45,625 nucleotides of DNA from contig JAFTNU010000025.1 in NCBI GenBank assembly GCA_017451735.1, positions 1-45,625 on the forward strand, read 5' to 3'. Below the pieces are notes generated by a model. It made no database searches, was not told the DNA's origin, and worked only from the letters and a program-made list of their open reading frames with translations. A program made the translations under genes and the position numbers. This DNA is from Clostridia bacterium. Lineage in GTDB: Bacteria; Bacillota; Clostridia; Oscillospirales; CAG-272. Below are positions 1 to 8,252 of this stretch, in pieces; within the stretch, counting starts at the first letter, position 1; each line of letters starts with the position of its first letter.

Positions 1-711
1 AAGGTGCTGGAACATATGGTCGATGCGGTCGTCTATTTTGAGGGCGAACGCCAGCAGACCTACCGCATCATCCGCGCCATCAAGAACCGTTACGGCTCCA
101 CCAATGAGATCGGTGTATTTGAAATGACCGACGAGGGGCTGGCCGAGGTGGCGAATCCCTCCGAAATGCTGCTGGCGGGGCGCCCCCAGAATACCCCCGG
201 CAACTGTGCCGTTTGTATCATGGAGGGCACCCGCCCTCTGATCGCCGAGATCCAGGCGCTGGTCAGCGCCACGGCCTTTCCTGCTCCGCGCCGCACCTCC
301 AACGGCATTGACTACAACCGTCTGTGCCTGATCCTGGCAGTGCTGGAAAAGCGACTGGGACTGCGGTTTTCGGTCAACGACGTATACCTCAATGTCATCG
401 GCGGTATGCATCTGGACGAGCCCGCCTCGGATGTGGCGGTCGCCATGGCTCTGATCTCATCCCTGACCGATCGCGCCGTGCCGGATGATCTCATTGCCAT
501 CGGCGAGCTGGGGCTTTCGGGCGAGTGCCGCTCGGTCTCGGGTCTTGAATATCGCGTCAAGGAGGCGGCAAGACTGGGCTTTAAAAAGGCCGTGGTACCG
601 TTCAGAAATCTGGAAAAGCGGCAGATCAAGGCCGATATCGAGCTGATCCCCATCAAAAGCATTTTCGAGGTATTGAAATATCTTGCCGCCCCGGAGAAAA
701 CACAAAGCTAA
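1..711 (+). CDS. radA: DNA repair protein RadA/Sms, C-terminal part (5' truncated by window)
   Basis: This is the last 236 codons of RadA, open to the left edge in frame 1. RadA is a RecA-like ATPase that helps process recombination intermediates by branch migration. The visible part begins after the Walker motifs. It carries the RadA signature KNRYGS near fragment residue 28, where most members have KNRFGS. The rest is the Lon-protease-like C-terminal domain, with motifs such as GGMHLDEPASD and GELGLSGECR. That domain lacks a working protease site in this family. The gene ends TAA at 709-711, inside the left arm of a hairpin terminator. No start or promoter is visible. Family assignment is firm. 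Confidence 0.95.
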   Translation, partial: KVLEHMVDAVVYFEGERQQTYRIIRAIKNRYGSTNEIGVFEMTDEGLAEVANPSEMLLAGRPQNTPGNCAVCIMEGTRPLIAEIQALVSATAFPAPRRTSNGIDYNRLCLILAVLEKRLGLRFSVNDVYLNVIGGMHLDEPASDVAVAMALISSLTDRAVPDDLIAIGELGLSGECRSVSGLEYRVKEAARLGFKKAVVPFRNLEKRQIKADIELIPIKSIFEVLKYLAAPEKTQS

Positions 712-748
712 AAAGGAAACGCTTGGTAAACCCAAGCGTTTCCTTTTT
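711..748. terminator. Bidirectional rho-independent terminator between radA and the YgjV-like gene
   Basis: The inverted repeat has arms GGAAACGCTTGG and CCAAGCGTTTCC around a 5-base loop, flanked by an A-run on the left and a T-run on the right. It therefore works for both convergent genes. It overlaps the stop codons of both. Confidence 0.9.
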
Positions 749-1259
749 AGCTCTTCTCTTTTTTGCAAAAGCGGAGCAATCCCACAATGGAGGACAGAAT
801 CGCCACACATTCGTTGAGAATGCCGCCCAGTGAAAAAACAAGGATATTATAGATCAAGACCAAGGTGGAGGTAAACAGGATACTGACACGCAACGGCTGG
901 GGCTTGCCAAAGGACAAAACGATCGTGTTGACCACCAGGGCGACGATCATCAGTATGGAGCTCCACCCTTGCCAGGAAAGGATACCGCAGGCACCGATGG
1001 CCGTCGCAAATAAAATACCGGCCGCAAGCTGAAGGCGCGAGCCCTCCCTTTGAAAATAAAATACGATGTTGCGCACAAGGCAAACGATGTTCAGGACAAA
1101 GCCTGCGGTTGCCCCCAGCAACCAATAATTAATGCAAATGAAAACGATAGAAGCACACTGTATCGTCAATATCTTTTGCTTGCTGTTGGCTTGATAGGAA
1201 AGACAGGTCATGACTGTGGAAAGAACTCCGAAAATCTGACCGATGACCTCTTGCGCCAT
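747..1259 (-). CDS. YgjV-family integral membrane protein
   Basis: A 170-residue, very hydrophobic protein with about five or six membrane segments and a short basic tail (FCKKEKS). The opening (IGQIFGVLSTVMTCLSYQANSK) followed by a QCASIVFICINYWLLGA-like second helix matches the YgjV/Imp family (PF10688), whose function is not established. I chose the ATG at 1259 because GAGGTG lies just upstream. The longer frame from 1289 lacks a ribosome site. It is a single-gene unit with its own promoter (1315-1343) and shares a terminator with radA. A second member of the same family lies at 20424-20966. Family call by pattern; role unknown. Confidence 0.75.
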   Translation of the reverse strand: MAQEVIGQIFGVLSTVMTCLSYQANSKQKILTIQCASIVFICINYWLLGATAGFVLNIVCLVRNIVFYFQREGSRLQLAAGILFATAIGACGILSWQGWSSILMIVALVVNTIVLSFGKPQPLRVSILFTSTLVLIYNILVFSLGGILNECVAILSSIVGLLRFCKKEKS

Positions 1260-1314
1260 GTTAAGCACCTCGTTTTCTTTGCAATGCATTCAAGCGGGTA
1301 TTGACCGCTCCTGT

Positions 1315-1343
1315 ATTCTAACACAAAACGGTTGCTTTTGCAA
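1315..1343 (-). promoter_or_regulatory. Sigma-A-like promoter of the YgjV-like gene
   Basis: Read on the minus strand, TTGCAA, a 17-base spacer and TAGAAT, with TGT before the -10 giving an extended -10 element. It lies about 55 bases upstream of the start codon. The remaining sequence to 1468 holds no gene I can support. Confidence 0.65.
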
Positions 1344-1468
1344 GCGCAAGTGCCCTTTTCGCTTAAAAGTAGATTTGAGAAGCATATTAGGTTAATTTAT
1401 GTTCTCTTATTTGGCAATTCAAGTCTTGATAAGCAAAGAGAAAACGACCAACACCGCAATACGGTCTT

Positions 1469-2323
1469 TTACGCTTCTTCAAACATTTTCTTTAAGATAC
1501 GCCCTGTATGGACGGCTGTGGCAAGGAATTCCGCAACCATCTCATCGGGAAGATTGCCGTAAACGAATTCAAAGGTCAGATTTCCCTTGTAGCCGATCTC
1601 CTTCAGGGTGGCCATCTGCTCTTTCCAGTTGATATCCCCGTAGAACGGCAGAAGGTGCAGGTCCTTATTGTAATAGTTGTCATGTACATGGGTGCAGGTA
1701 ATGTGAGGAGCCAACGCACGCATGGCGTCGGGCATGCCCTCGCGGGTGAAGGCCAATCGGGCGTGCCCCGTATCCCAACAGCAGGTCACCAGCGGATTGT
1801 CAAAACGCTCAATGAGGCCCTTCAGCTCATCCAGGCGGGAGGTGAAGCGATTGGGTGGCGCATTTTTGCTCCGATCATCCTCAAACACCGTCTCGATGGC
1901 AACCGCAAGCCCCTTGCTTGATGCCCTTTCCACATAGGGCGCCCAGAGCTCGTACATCTGATTCATCGCATCGGCGGCATCATATGCGCCGTCCTTCGGT
2001 ACGCGATAATCGTCCCCATGGATCACGATCTGTTTATTGTGCATGCGGATGGCCGCCTCAAAAGCAATATCAAGCTGTGCCTTATACTCCTCGATGGGCA
2101 GCTTTTTATAGCGATTGTAGGGGGCGTGAGACTGCTCGATAGGCAGCTCAAAGGCCTCGGAAGCACGGTTGAGTGAATCGACCTGCTTCTCCCAGGTTTC
2201 GCCGCCGGGGCTGTAGTCCATCACGGTAAAGCCCGCCTCCTTACAGAGCTTGAACATATTGTAAGCGCTCTTGTCCGAAAGCCCTGTCTTTTGCAGATAG
2301 TTGGCACAAATAGATAACTCCAT
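1469..2323 (-). CDS. Sugar phosphate isomerase/epimerase, AP endonuclease 2-like TIM barrel
   Basis: A 284-residue single-domain protein of the xylose isomerase-like TIM-barrel superfamily (PF01261). Likely metal and catalytic residues are visible in order: Glu in AIETVFE, Asp and His in CWDTGHA, the HVHDN motif, and a C-terminal Glu in TFEFVYG. The family covers epimerases and isomerases of inositol and sugar catabolism, so the substrate cannot be named. There is no signal peptide, so it is cytoplasmic. The start ATG at 2323 follows GAGAGGAGAAGAACA, a good ribosome site. It lies 32 bp downstream of malQ and is probably the last gene of a polA-malQ-isomerase transcript. Only a weak hairpin follows it. 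Confidence 0.8.
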   Translation of the reverse strand: MELSICANYLQKTGLSDKSAYNMFKLCKEAGFTVMDYSPGGETWEKQVDSLNRASEAFELPIEQSHAPYNRYKKLPIEEYKAQLDIAFEAAIRMHNKQIVIHGDDYRVPKDGAYDAADAMNQMYELWAPYVERASSKGLAVAIETVFEDDRSKNAPPNRFTSRLDELKGLIERFDNPLVTCCWDTGHARLAFTREGMPDAMRALAPHITCTHVHDNYYNKDLHLLPFYGDINWKEQMATLKEIGYKGNLTFEFVYGNLPDEMVAEFLATAVHTGRILKKMFEEA

Positions 2324-2355
2324 TGTTCTTCTCCTCTCTTATATTGCTCTTATCA

Positions 2356-3807
2356 TTAAATTCTTCCGTAAAGTGTATTGAGGTGCCGGAGCTTCTTGGC
2401 GTCCAGATTCCGCAGTTGCTCCCGGGTGATACGGTATTCCCAGTTGCCCTCGGCTCTGCCGGGCGTGTTCATGCGGGTGTCGGCACCGAAGCGGAGCAGA
2501 TCCTGAATCGGGAAGATCACAAGTCCCGCATGGGAGCAAAGCATGGTACGGAAGATCGCGTCATAGCCCTTATCCCAATCGGCATCGGTATAACCGCAGT
2601 ATTCCAGCATTTGGCGGCGGGTCGCCTCGTCCTGCTCCCACACGTAGCCAAGCAAGGTATTGTTATCGTGTGTGCCTGTATAAGCAATACAATCGGCAGG
2701 ATAGTTATGGGGCAGATGGGGGGACAGCGGATCGCCGAGAAACGCAAACTGAAAGACCCGCATTCCGGGGAATTTGCTTCTTCGGAGTAAATCTTGCACG
2801 GCAGGCGGAATATCACCCAAGTCCTCGGCAATGATCATCCGATCTCCTGCCACCTCCTTCATGGCGCGGACAAAGGCCATCCCCGGGCCCTTGCACCATT
2901 TTCCCTCCTTGGCGGTCTTTGCCGTTGCGGGAATGCGCCAATACGACTCGATACCGCGAAAATGATCGATACGGACACCGTCAAAAAGCGATAAGGTATG
3001 CTCCATACGTGCGCGCCACCAGGTAAAATCATCCTGCTTCATCAAATCCCAACGGTAGAGCGGATTTCCCCAGAATTGCCCATCCTTTGAGAAATAGTCG
3101 GGCGGACAGCCCGCAACGCCCAAGGGATTCCCCTTTTCGTCCAATTCAAACTGATCGGGGTGAAAATATACATCGGCACTGTCCAATCCCACATAAATGG
3201 GCAGATCGCCGATGATGCGGATTCCCTTCTCATTGGCATAAGCCTTGACCGTCTGCCACTGCTGATAAAAATGGTATTGTGTGAAGGCGTGATAGAAGTA
3301 GTCGGCATCCTCAAAGGCATGGGTCTTCCACTTCTGCCACGGCAGAAAGCTGTTGGCCTTGGCTAAGGCCAGATAACGGCAGGCCTCTTCCAGATAAGGA
3401 TACTCTGCCATAAAGGAAAGAATCTCCTCCCTGTTTCGGGCGCGACCGGCGGCTTTGCGGAGCAGCAGCTCCCGGCTCAGCGCCAAATGCTTGCTTTCGA
3501 TAAGATAAGGAGAGGTCTGCCCGGCGCTTGCCAGCTCCTCCTCGGTGATCAATCCTTCTGATGCTAGCGTGGGCAGATCGATAAAATAGGGGTTACCCGC
3601 AAAAGCCGATACCGATTTATAGGGAGAATTGCATTCATCCGGAATGGTAAAGGGCAACACCTGCCAGTAGGAAAAGCCCGCATCGGCAAGAAAATCAATG
3701 AATTCCAATGCCTCCTTGCCGAAAGCTCCCACCGAGTAATCCCCGTGAAGCGAGGAAACGTGCATCAATACGCCTGCGGCGCGTTTGATTGTGTCAGTGA
3801 CTGTCAT
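2356..3807 (-). CDS. malQ: 4-alpha-glucanotransferase (amylomaltase)
   Basis: A 483-residue GH77 enzyme that transfers alpha-1,4-glucan segments between maltooligosaccharides in the cytoplasm. It is used in maltodextrin and glycogen breakdown. Family hallmarks are the N-terminal GVLMHVSSLHGDYSVGAFG, SYWQVLPF, DGVRIDHFRG with the catalytic Asp, and IAEDLGDIP with the acid/base Glu. A late YTGTHDNNTLLGYVWE motif completes the site. I prefer ATG 3807 to the upstream frame start at 3828 because AAGGAGAG lies seven bases before it. The start lies 14 bp inside the 3' end of polA, so translation is probably coupled. Pairing malQ with polA has no obvious functional logic. Identification is firm. Confidence 0.95.
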   Translation of the reverse strand: MTVTDTIKRAAGVLMHVSSLHGDYSVGAFGKEALEFIDFLADAGFSYWQVLPFTIPDECNSPYKSVSAFAGNPYFIDLPTLASEGLITEEELASAGQTSPYLIESKHLALSRELLLRKAAGRARNREEILSFMAEYPYLEEACRYLALAKANSFLPWQKWKTHAFEDADYFYHAFTQYHFYQQWQTVKAYANEKGIRIIGDLPIYVGLDSADVYFHPDQFELDEKGNPLGVAGCPPDYFSKDGQFWGNPLYRWDLMKQDDFTWWRARMEHTLSLFDGVRIDHFRGIESYWRIPATAKTAKEGKWCKGPGMAFVRAMKEVAGDRMIIAEDLGDIPPAVQDLLRRSKFPGMRVFQFAFLGDPLSPHLPHNYPADCIAYTGTHDNNTLLGYVWEQDEATRRQMLEYCGYTDADWDKGYDAIFRTMLCSHAGLVIFPIQDLLRFGADTRMNTPGRAEGNWEYRITREQLRNLDAKKLRHLNTLYGRI

Positions 3808-6307
3808 ACCAGTTCTCTCCTTGTGCAACGCCCACTTTCAGAGCAACATTCATTTTAACGGCATTTTCCATCTCGGAAACCAGAATCTCACGGGCGGTGA
3901 CGGCATCCTTCTTGTGGCACTCAACGATAAGCTCGTCATGAACCTGAAGAATAAGACGTGCATCAAGCCCAGAGGCCTTGAGCATTTGATCCACCCGCAC
4001 CATGGCGATCTTGATGATATCCGCGGCGGTCCCCTGAATGGGACTGTTCATGGCCACGCGCTCACCGAAGTGTTGCATATTCTTGTTCTGCATCTTCAAT
4101 TCGGGAATATAACGGCGGCGACCGAACAGAGTGGTCACGTACCCATCCCGATAGGCGTTCTCGATGACCGATTTCAGATACTTGTCGATCTGGGGATAAG
4201 CGGCAAAATAGCTGGCAATATATTCCTTGGCCTTAGCCTGGCTGATGTGCAGATCCTCGGAAAGGCTAAAGGCCCCCATTCCGTAAAGGATCCCGAAATT
4301 GACCGCCTTGGCCCGCTTACGCAGCTCCGGTGTCACCGATTCTACCGGGACGCCAAAGACATTGGCCGCAGTGGCAGTGTGGATATCCTCACCCCCCGCA
4401 AAGGCCTTCAGCATGGCCGCGTCATCGGCGAGTGCCGCAAGCAATCGGAGCTCAATTTGCGAGTAGTCTGCGTCAATAAGCAAATAATCGTCGTTCCGAG
4501 AGATAAAATAACGCCTTAATTCCTTGCCGAGCTCAGTACGGATCGGAATGTTTTGTAAGTTGGGCTCTGCCGAGGAAAGCCGCCCGGTGGCAGTACCGGT
4601 CTGCTTGAAAACGGTATGGATCCTTCCATCCTCACTGATCTGCTTGAGCAGTCCTTCGGCATAGGTGCTGTTGAGCTTGGTTACCTGTCGGTAGTCCAGG
4701 ATCTCTTCGATAATAGGATGATAGGGCCGCAGCTTTTCCAGTACCTCGGCATTGGTGGAATAGCCGGTCTTGGTCTTTTTGCCATGGGGGAGCCCCAAGC
4801 GCTCAAAGAGGACCTCACCCAGCTGCTTGGGCGACAGGATATTAAACTCTCCGCCTGCCAGGTAGTAGATACGCTCGGCCAGCGCCGCACTGACAGACGT
4901 CAGTTGCTCACCGTATGCCGCAAGGCCTTCCCGATTCACGCAGAATCCCACCAGCTCCATGTCGGCAAGAACCGCCGCCAGAGGCATTTCGATCTCGTAA
5001 AGAAGGTTCTCTGCTCCCTCCTGCCCGATACGTGCGGCAATCTCCCGATAAAGCGCGGGGATCACACTGATCTGTGCAGGCGCCTTCGGTGTCTGCACGC
5101 CGCAATATTGAAGCGCCAGGCGCGGCAGGTCAAAGCCCCCCTCGGCGGCATTGAGCACATACGCCCCCAGCATGGTATCAAAGGCGCAATTTCTCCAATG
5201 AATTCCCTTGCCCTCCTCCAGCTCCTTGTAAAGTCGCTTGGCATCGTGGCAAAGGAGCTTCAAGGCCCCATTGGAAAACAGTGCGTTGATCCCCTTATGA
5301 TCCGTGATCCTTTTGACCCATCGACCATCGGACAGATAGAGTGCATTGTCGTGTATATCCAATGCAATCTCACCCGTCAGTGCCGCGATCTCTTCTGCGT
5401 CAATGGTACCCGGCTCTATCTGCTCGGTGCTGTCGGCAGATTTTGCCTCGGCAAGCCCAAAGCGCTTGATGAAGGAGTTGAATTCGAAACGGTTGAAAAG
5501 CGCCAGGGCACGGGCGCTATCCAGTCCGTGATAGGCATAGGCTTCCAGACCGTTTTCCAAGGGCACCTCCCGACAAATGGTGGCAAGGGTTTTGGAAAGA
5601 TAAGCACTCTCCTTGCCGTTTTCCAGCTTAGTGCGGACCGAAGGGGTGTGCTTTGCCGTGGGCAATGTGTTGTACACGCCATCCAGAGAACCATATTCGG
5701 CAATCAGCTTGAGAGCGGTCTTTTCGCCGATACCGGGAACACCGGGAATATTGTCGGAGCTATCCCCCATCAGCGCCTTGACATCTACAAATTGCTTGGA
5801 TTCCACACCGTACTTTTCAAAAAATTTCTCGCGGGTCATATCAACGGTCTCGGTATTGGTGGCAAGCAGGATGTGCACACGGTCGGAAATGAGCTGAAGG
5901 GCGTCTCGGTCACCGGTCAGAATATAGGCCTCGCAATCCTCCCTCTCAGCCATGGCGGCAAGAGTCCCCAAAATATCGTCGGCCTCATAGCCCTCTTTTT
6001 CAAGGCAGGTAAAGCCAAGTGCACAGGCCAGCTCCTTGGCCAAGGGCATCTGCGTTAACAGATCCTCCGGGGTGGGACGGCGACCGGCCTTATAGTCGGT
6101 GTACATCTTATGTCGGAAGGTGGGAGCCTTCAAATCAAAAGCAATGGCGCAGAAATCGGGATGCACGGTCTCCAGATTCCGTTCCAGAATGCTGACCATG
6201 CCAAACAGGGCGTTGGTGGGCAGCCCCTCCTTGTTGGAAAGAGGTCTGACCCCATAAAACGCCCGATTGACGATACTGTTGCCGTCTACTGCCAAAAGTT
6301 TTTTCAT
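3794..6307 (-). CDS. polA: DNA polymerase I (5'-3' exonuclease plus polymerase; inactive 3'-5' exonuclease)
   Basis: An 837-residue PolA for Okazaki fragment maturation and gap repair. Residues 1 to about 285 are the FEN-like 5'-3' exonuclease, with LLAVDGNSIVNRAFYG, EGYEADDILGT, ILTGDRDALQL and GDSSDNIPGVPGIG. About 300-455 is a 3'-5' exonuclease-like fold whose first motif reads IALDIHDN, without the D-x-E metal pair, so proofreading is probably lost. About 460-837 is the polymerase, with motif A DADYSQIELR near residue 610 and motif C QVHDE near the end. The ATG at 6307 follows GGAGGAAGAT directly. The ORF could extend upstream but has no other ribosome site. A strong promoter precedes it, and malQ overlaps its stop. 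Confidence 0.97.
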   Translation of the reverse strand: MKKLLAVDGNSIVNRAFYGVRPLSNKEGLPTNALFGMVSILERNLETVHPDFCAIAFDLKAPTFRHKMYTDYKAGRRPTPEDLLTQMPLAKELACALGFTCLEKEGYEADDILGTLAAMAEREDCEAYILTGDRDALQLISDRVHILLATNTETVDMTREKFFEKYGVESKQFVDVKALMGDSSDNIPGVPGIGEKTALKLIAEYGSLDGVYNTLPTAKHTPSVRTKLENGKESAYLSKTLATICREVPLENGLEAYAYHGLDSARALALFNRFEFNSFIKRFGLAEAKSADSTEQIEPGTIDAEEIAALTGEIALDIHDNALYLSDGRWVKRITDHKGINALFSNGALKLLCHDAKRLYKELEEGKGIHWRNCAFDTMLGAYVLNAAEGGFDLPRLALQYCGVQTPKAPAQISVIPALYREIAARIGQEGAENLLYEIEMPLAAVLADMELVGFCVNREGLAAYGEQLTSVSAALAERIYYLAGGEFNILSPKQLGEVLFERLGLPHGKKTKTGYSTNAEVLEKLRPYHPIIEEILDYRQVTKLNSTYAEGLLKQISEDGRIHTVFKQTGTATGRLSSAEPNLQNIPIRTELGKELRRYFISRNDDYLLIDADYSQIELRLLAALADDAAMLKAFAGGEDIHTATAANVFGVPVESVTPELRKRAKAVNFGILYGMGAFSLSEDLHISQAKAKEYIASYFAAYPQIDKYLKSVIENAYRDGYVTTLFGRRRYIPELKMQNKNMQHFGERVAMNSPIQGTAADIIKIAMVRVDQMLKASGLDARLILQVHDELIVECHKKDAVTAREILVSEMENAVKMNVALKVGVAQGENWYDSH

Positions 6308-6342
6308 ATCTTCCTCCGTATTTGCGGATTGCATCCTTCAAT

Positions 6343-6371
6343 ATTATACTACTTTTTTGTCTTTTCGTCAA
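6343..6371 (-). promoter_or_regulatory. Sigma-A promoter of polA
   Basis: On the minus strand TTGACG, a 17-base spacer and TATAAT, 11 of 12 consensus bases. It lies 36 bases from the polA start and back to back with the divergent promoter at 6380-6408. Confidence 0.85.
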
Positions 6372-6379
6372 TCTGTCTC

Positions 6380-6408
6380 TTGCCTTTTGCATCGAGTTAT
6401 GATACAAT
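6380..6408 (+). promoter_or_regulatory. Sigma-A-like promoter of the 6440 membrane protein cluster
   Basis: TTGCCT, 17 bases and TACAAT, about 31 bases before the ATG at 6440. It is divergent from the polA promoter with only eight bases between the -35 boxes. Confidence 0.65.
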
Positions 6409-6439
6409 AGTAAAAGCGAAAACGCAAAAGGAGCTTTAG

Positions 6440-6973
6440 ATGAAAGAAAAGGATTATTTAAAAAAAATCGGTATCCATACCTGCATCTACTATACGGCGG
6501 CGACCTTTCTCATTCTCTTTCTCTATTTTATTCTGAACACCGACCTGTCCGCAGGCGTTCAGCCCGAGGCGCTGATCTGCATTCTTCCCTTTGCCCTGCT
6601 CTTTGCCTGTGCCAACATTCTTTACAAGTACGCACCTATCAAAACGGGGTGGAAGGTTCTGCTCCATTATATTCTGACGCTGGGCGGTGCTTTCTGTTGC
6701 CTCTATCTGCCCAATAAGGATCCCGAAGCCAATGCATCGCAGGGATTGATCCTGTTTTTGGCGCTTTCTTTGATTTACATCATGATCATGGGCATTGTTC
6801 TGGGGCTCAGCGCCCGCATCCGTCGGGTTATGAGGGATGAATCCCATTACAAGAGCGTTTACAAGCAAGGTCAAGACGACAAAAAGAAAACAGGAAGCGA
6901 TAAAAACGGTAAAAACAGTAAAAGTAACAAGAAAGATAAGGACGACTATCAAAACGTATTCAAAAAGAAATAA
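6440..6973 (+). CDS. Four-helix membrane protein with lysine-rich C-terminal tail, unknown function
   Basis: A 177-residue protein I do not recognise. Four hydrophobic segments are visible at about residues 10-32, 44-62, 70-90 and 102-125. A strongly charged tail of about 50 residues follows, rich in Lys, Asp, Ser and Asn (QDDKKKTGSDKNGKNSKSNK). The tail is probably cytoplasmic and disordered. The layout resembles small DUF3021-like membrane proteins of Clostridia, but I see no decisive motif. The ATG follows AAAAGGAGCTTTAG. It starts a plus-strand run, with the SGNH lipoprotein gene 31 bp downstream and a DUF4358-like lipoprotein after that, so an envelope role is plausible but inferred. Confidence 0.75.
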   Translation: MKEKDYLKKIGIHTCIYYTAATFLILFLYFILNTDLSAGVQPEALICILPFALLFACANILYKYAPIKTGWKVLLHYILTLGGAFCCLYLPNKDPEANASQGLILFLALSLIYIMIMGIVLGLSARIRRVMRDESHYKSVYKQGQDDKKKTGSDKNGKNSKSNKKDKDDYQNVFKKK

Positions 6974-7004
6974 GCGGAAACAATACGGTTGGAGGTGCAT
7001 TTCG

Positions 7005-7739
7005 ATGCGATTCAACCGTATTGTTCTTTTTATTTTGACGCTCTCTCTTATTTCTCTGCCCCTGTGCGCTTGCCGCCAAGCAAGTGCCGCAGCCACGGGA
7101 ACCGACGATCGGGTGACCGAAACTGCCGACACAAAAGAAAATTTTGTGGATTCCCTGACCTTTCTCGGCGATTCGATCACCGCCCATATGCAACAACGGG
7201 CCAAGGTGCGCCCCGAGCAGATCTGGGCCGCCAAAAATCGCTATCTGAATCTGGATTCCCGTATCACCTATGCCAAGATCGTAGCGCCCGACACCGGCGA
7301 GGAGGAGACCATCGCGACGGTAGCGGCACGCTTGAACCCCCGCTATCTTGTGATCACCCTGGGCATTGATTACGGTGTTTATTATTACCGCAACAAGCCA
7401 GATACCTTTCGCCACTACTATGAAAAATTACTTTCAAGCATCGAGGAGGCCTCACCCGACACGGTGCTGATCTTGCAATCGATTTTCCCCGTAGGGCGAA
7501 GCAGTGTAGCCATTACCAACGAAATGGTACGTAACGCCAACGGTATCATCCGCGAGATTGCCGGGGCGCGGGGCCTTGCTTTTGTGGATCAAACACCGGT
7601 GCTTGCCGATGATGCGGGCTTTTTGAGGCCCGAGTACTGTTACAGTAACGACGGCATTCACCTGACCGCATCAGCTTATGATGCCATTCTCACACACCTT
7701 GCTTCTTATGAGCAAGAAATAACAGGAGATATCACATGA
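7005..7739 (+). CDS. SGNH/GDSL-type hydrolase lipoprotein
   Basis: A 244-residue protein with a lipoprotein signal (hydrophobic stretch then LPLCAC, likely lipidated Cys near residue 23). The SGNH fold follows: block I LTFLGDSITA with the nucleophile Ser57, and the C-terminal block V NDGIHLT with Asp and His of the triad. Block III, normally GxND, reads LGIDYGV, so the usual oxyanion Asn is absent. Either it is replaced or the activity is unusual. The family includes deacetylases and acyl esterases acting on cell-wall or capsule sugars. The ATG at 7005 was chosen because GGAGGTG lies seven bases upstream, and because the longer frame from 6837 runs through the previous gene without a signal peptide. 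Its stop overlaps the next gene's start (ATGA). Confidence 0.85.
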   Translation: MRFNRIVLFILTLSLISLPLCACRQASAAATGTDDRVTETADTKENFVDSLTFLGDSITAHMQQRAKVRPEQIWAAKNRYLNLDSRITYAKIVAPDTGEEETIATVAARLNPRYLVITLGIDYGVYYYRNKPDTFRHYYEKLLSSIEEASPDTVLILQSIFPVGRSSVAITNEMVRNANGIIREIAGARGLAFVDQTPVLADDAGFLRPEYCYSNDGIHLTASAYDAILTHLASYEQEITGDIT

Positions 7740-8209
7740 AAAGATTTTGTTTTTTGCTGATCGCGCTTTTACTGCTGCTCCCCTCCTGCGGGAGAAGGGC
7801 CGACGAGCTGTCCCTTGCCAAAGCCACCGACATGGTGTTGACAGAATACGGCGATAACGCCTCCTTTGTCCGCGCAGACGGAGACTTTATCACCACCAAT
7901 TTCGGCAATCGGGAGGATGTGGCGGAATCCGCCGTTTATTTTTCGGAAAGCGGTGACGGCACCGAATTCGGCTTTTTCCGCATGTCGGATGCCGCACACT
8001 GCGGCGACATGGAATCCGACGTTCGGGCATATATTGCAAGCGAGCGTCAATCGGTAGAGTCTCTTGCCGCTCTATATCCCGCCGACGATCTGAATGCTCG
8101 ATTGAAGCGGTTTGACAACGCCACCGTCGGTACCGTAGGCAATATCGTGTATTATTTCATCACCGAGCCCACTATAGCCAAGAATGCGGTCAGACGCTTC
8201 AGAGGATAA
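7736..8209 (+). CDS. Lipoprotein with a DUF4358-like domain
   Basis: A 157-residue lipoprotein: basic start, hydrophobic core, then LLPSCGRR giving a lipobox Cys near residue 18. The body (KATDMVLTEYGDNASFV..., AVYFSESGDGTEFGFFRMSD, then a helical DVRAYIASERQSVESLAALYP) fits the DUF4358 family (PF14270) of Clostridia. Members are often encoded beside SGNH hydrolases and membrane acyltransferases, but the biochemical function is unknown. Translation is coupled to the SGNH lipoprotein by a 4-base overlap, so the two probably act together outside the membrane. A strong bidirectional hairpin follows. The family call rests on pattern and context. Confidence 0.75.
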   Translation: MKRFCFLLIALLLLLPSCGRRADELSLAKATDMVLTEYGDNASFVRADGDFITTNFGNREDVAESAVYFSESGDGTEFGFFRMSDAAHCGDMESDVRAYIASERQSVESLAALYPADDLNARLKRFDNATVGTVGNIVYYFITEPTIAKNAVRRFRG

Positions 8210-8210
8210 A

Positions 8211-8252
8211 CCAAAAGCCGTGCGGAATCGATCGATTCCGCACGGCTTTTGG
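8211..8252. terminator. Bidirectional terminator, near-perfect 42-base palindrome
   Basis: Arms CCAAAAGCCGTGCGGAATCG (8211-8230) and its exact complement (8233-8252) are separated by two bases. T-rich flanks lie on both strands. It closes both the lipoprotein cluster and the convergent TIR-LRR gene. Confidence 0.9.

Noticed and set aside
1440-1468. Terminator hairpin after the sugar isomerase
   Set aside because: Only a short imperfect stem (GACC/GGTC with a bulged T-run) is present; too weak to call.
8211-8252. Palindrome as a recombination or attachment site
   Set aside because: It sits exactly between two convergent stop codons with T-rich ends, as expected for a bidirectional terminator.
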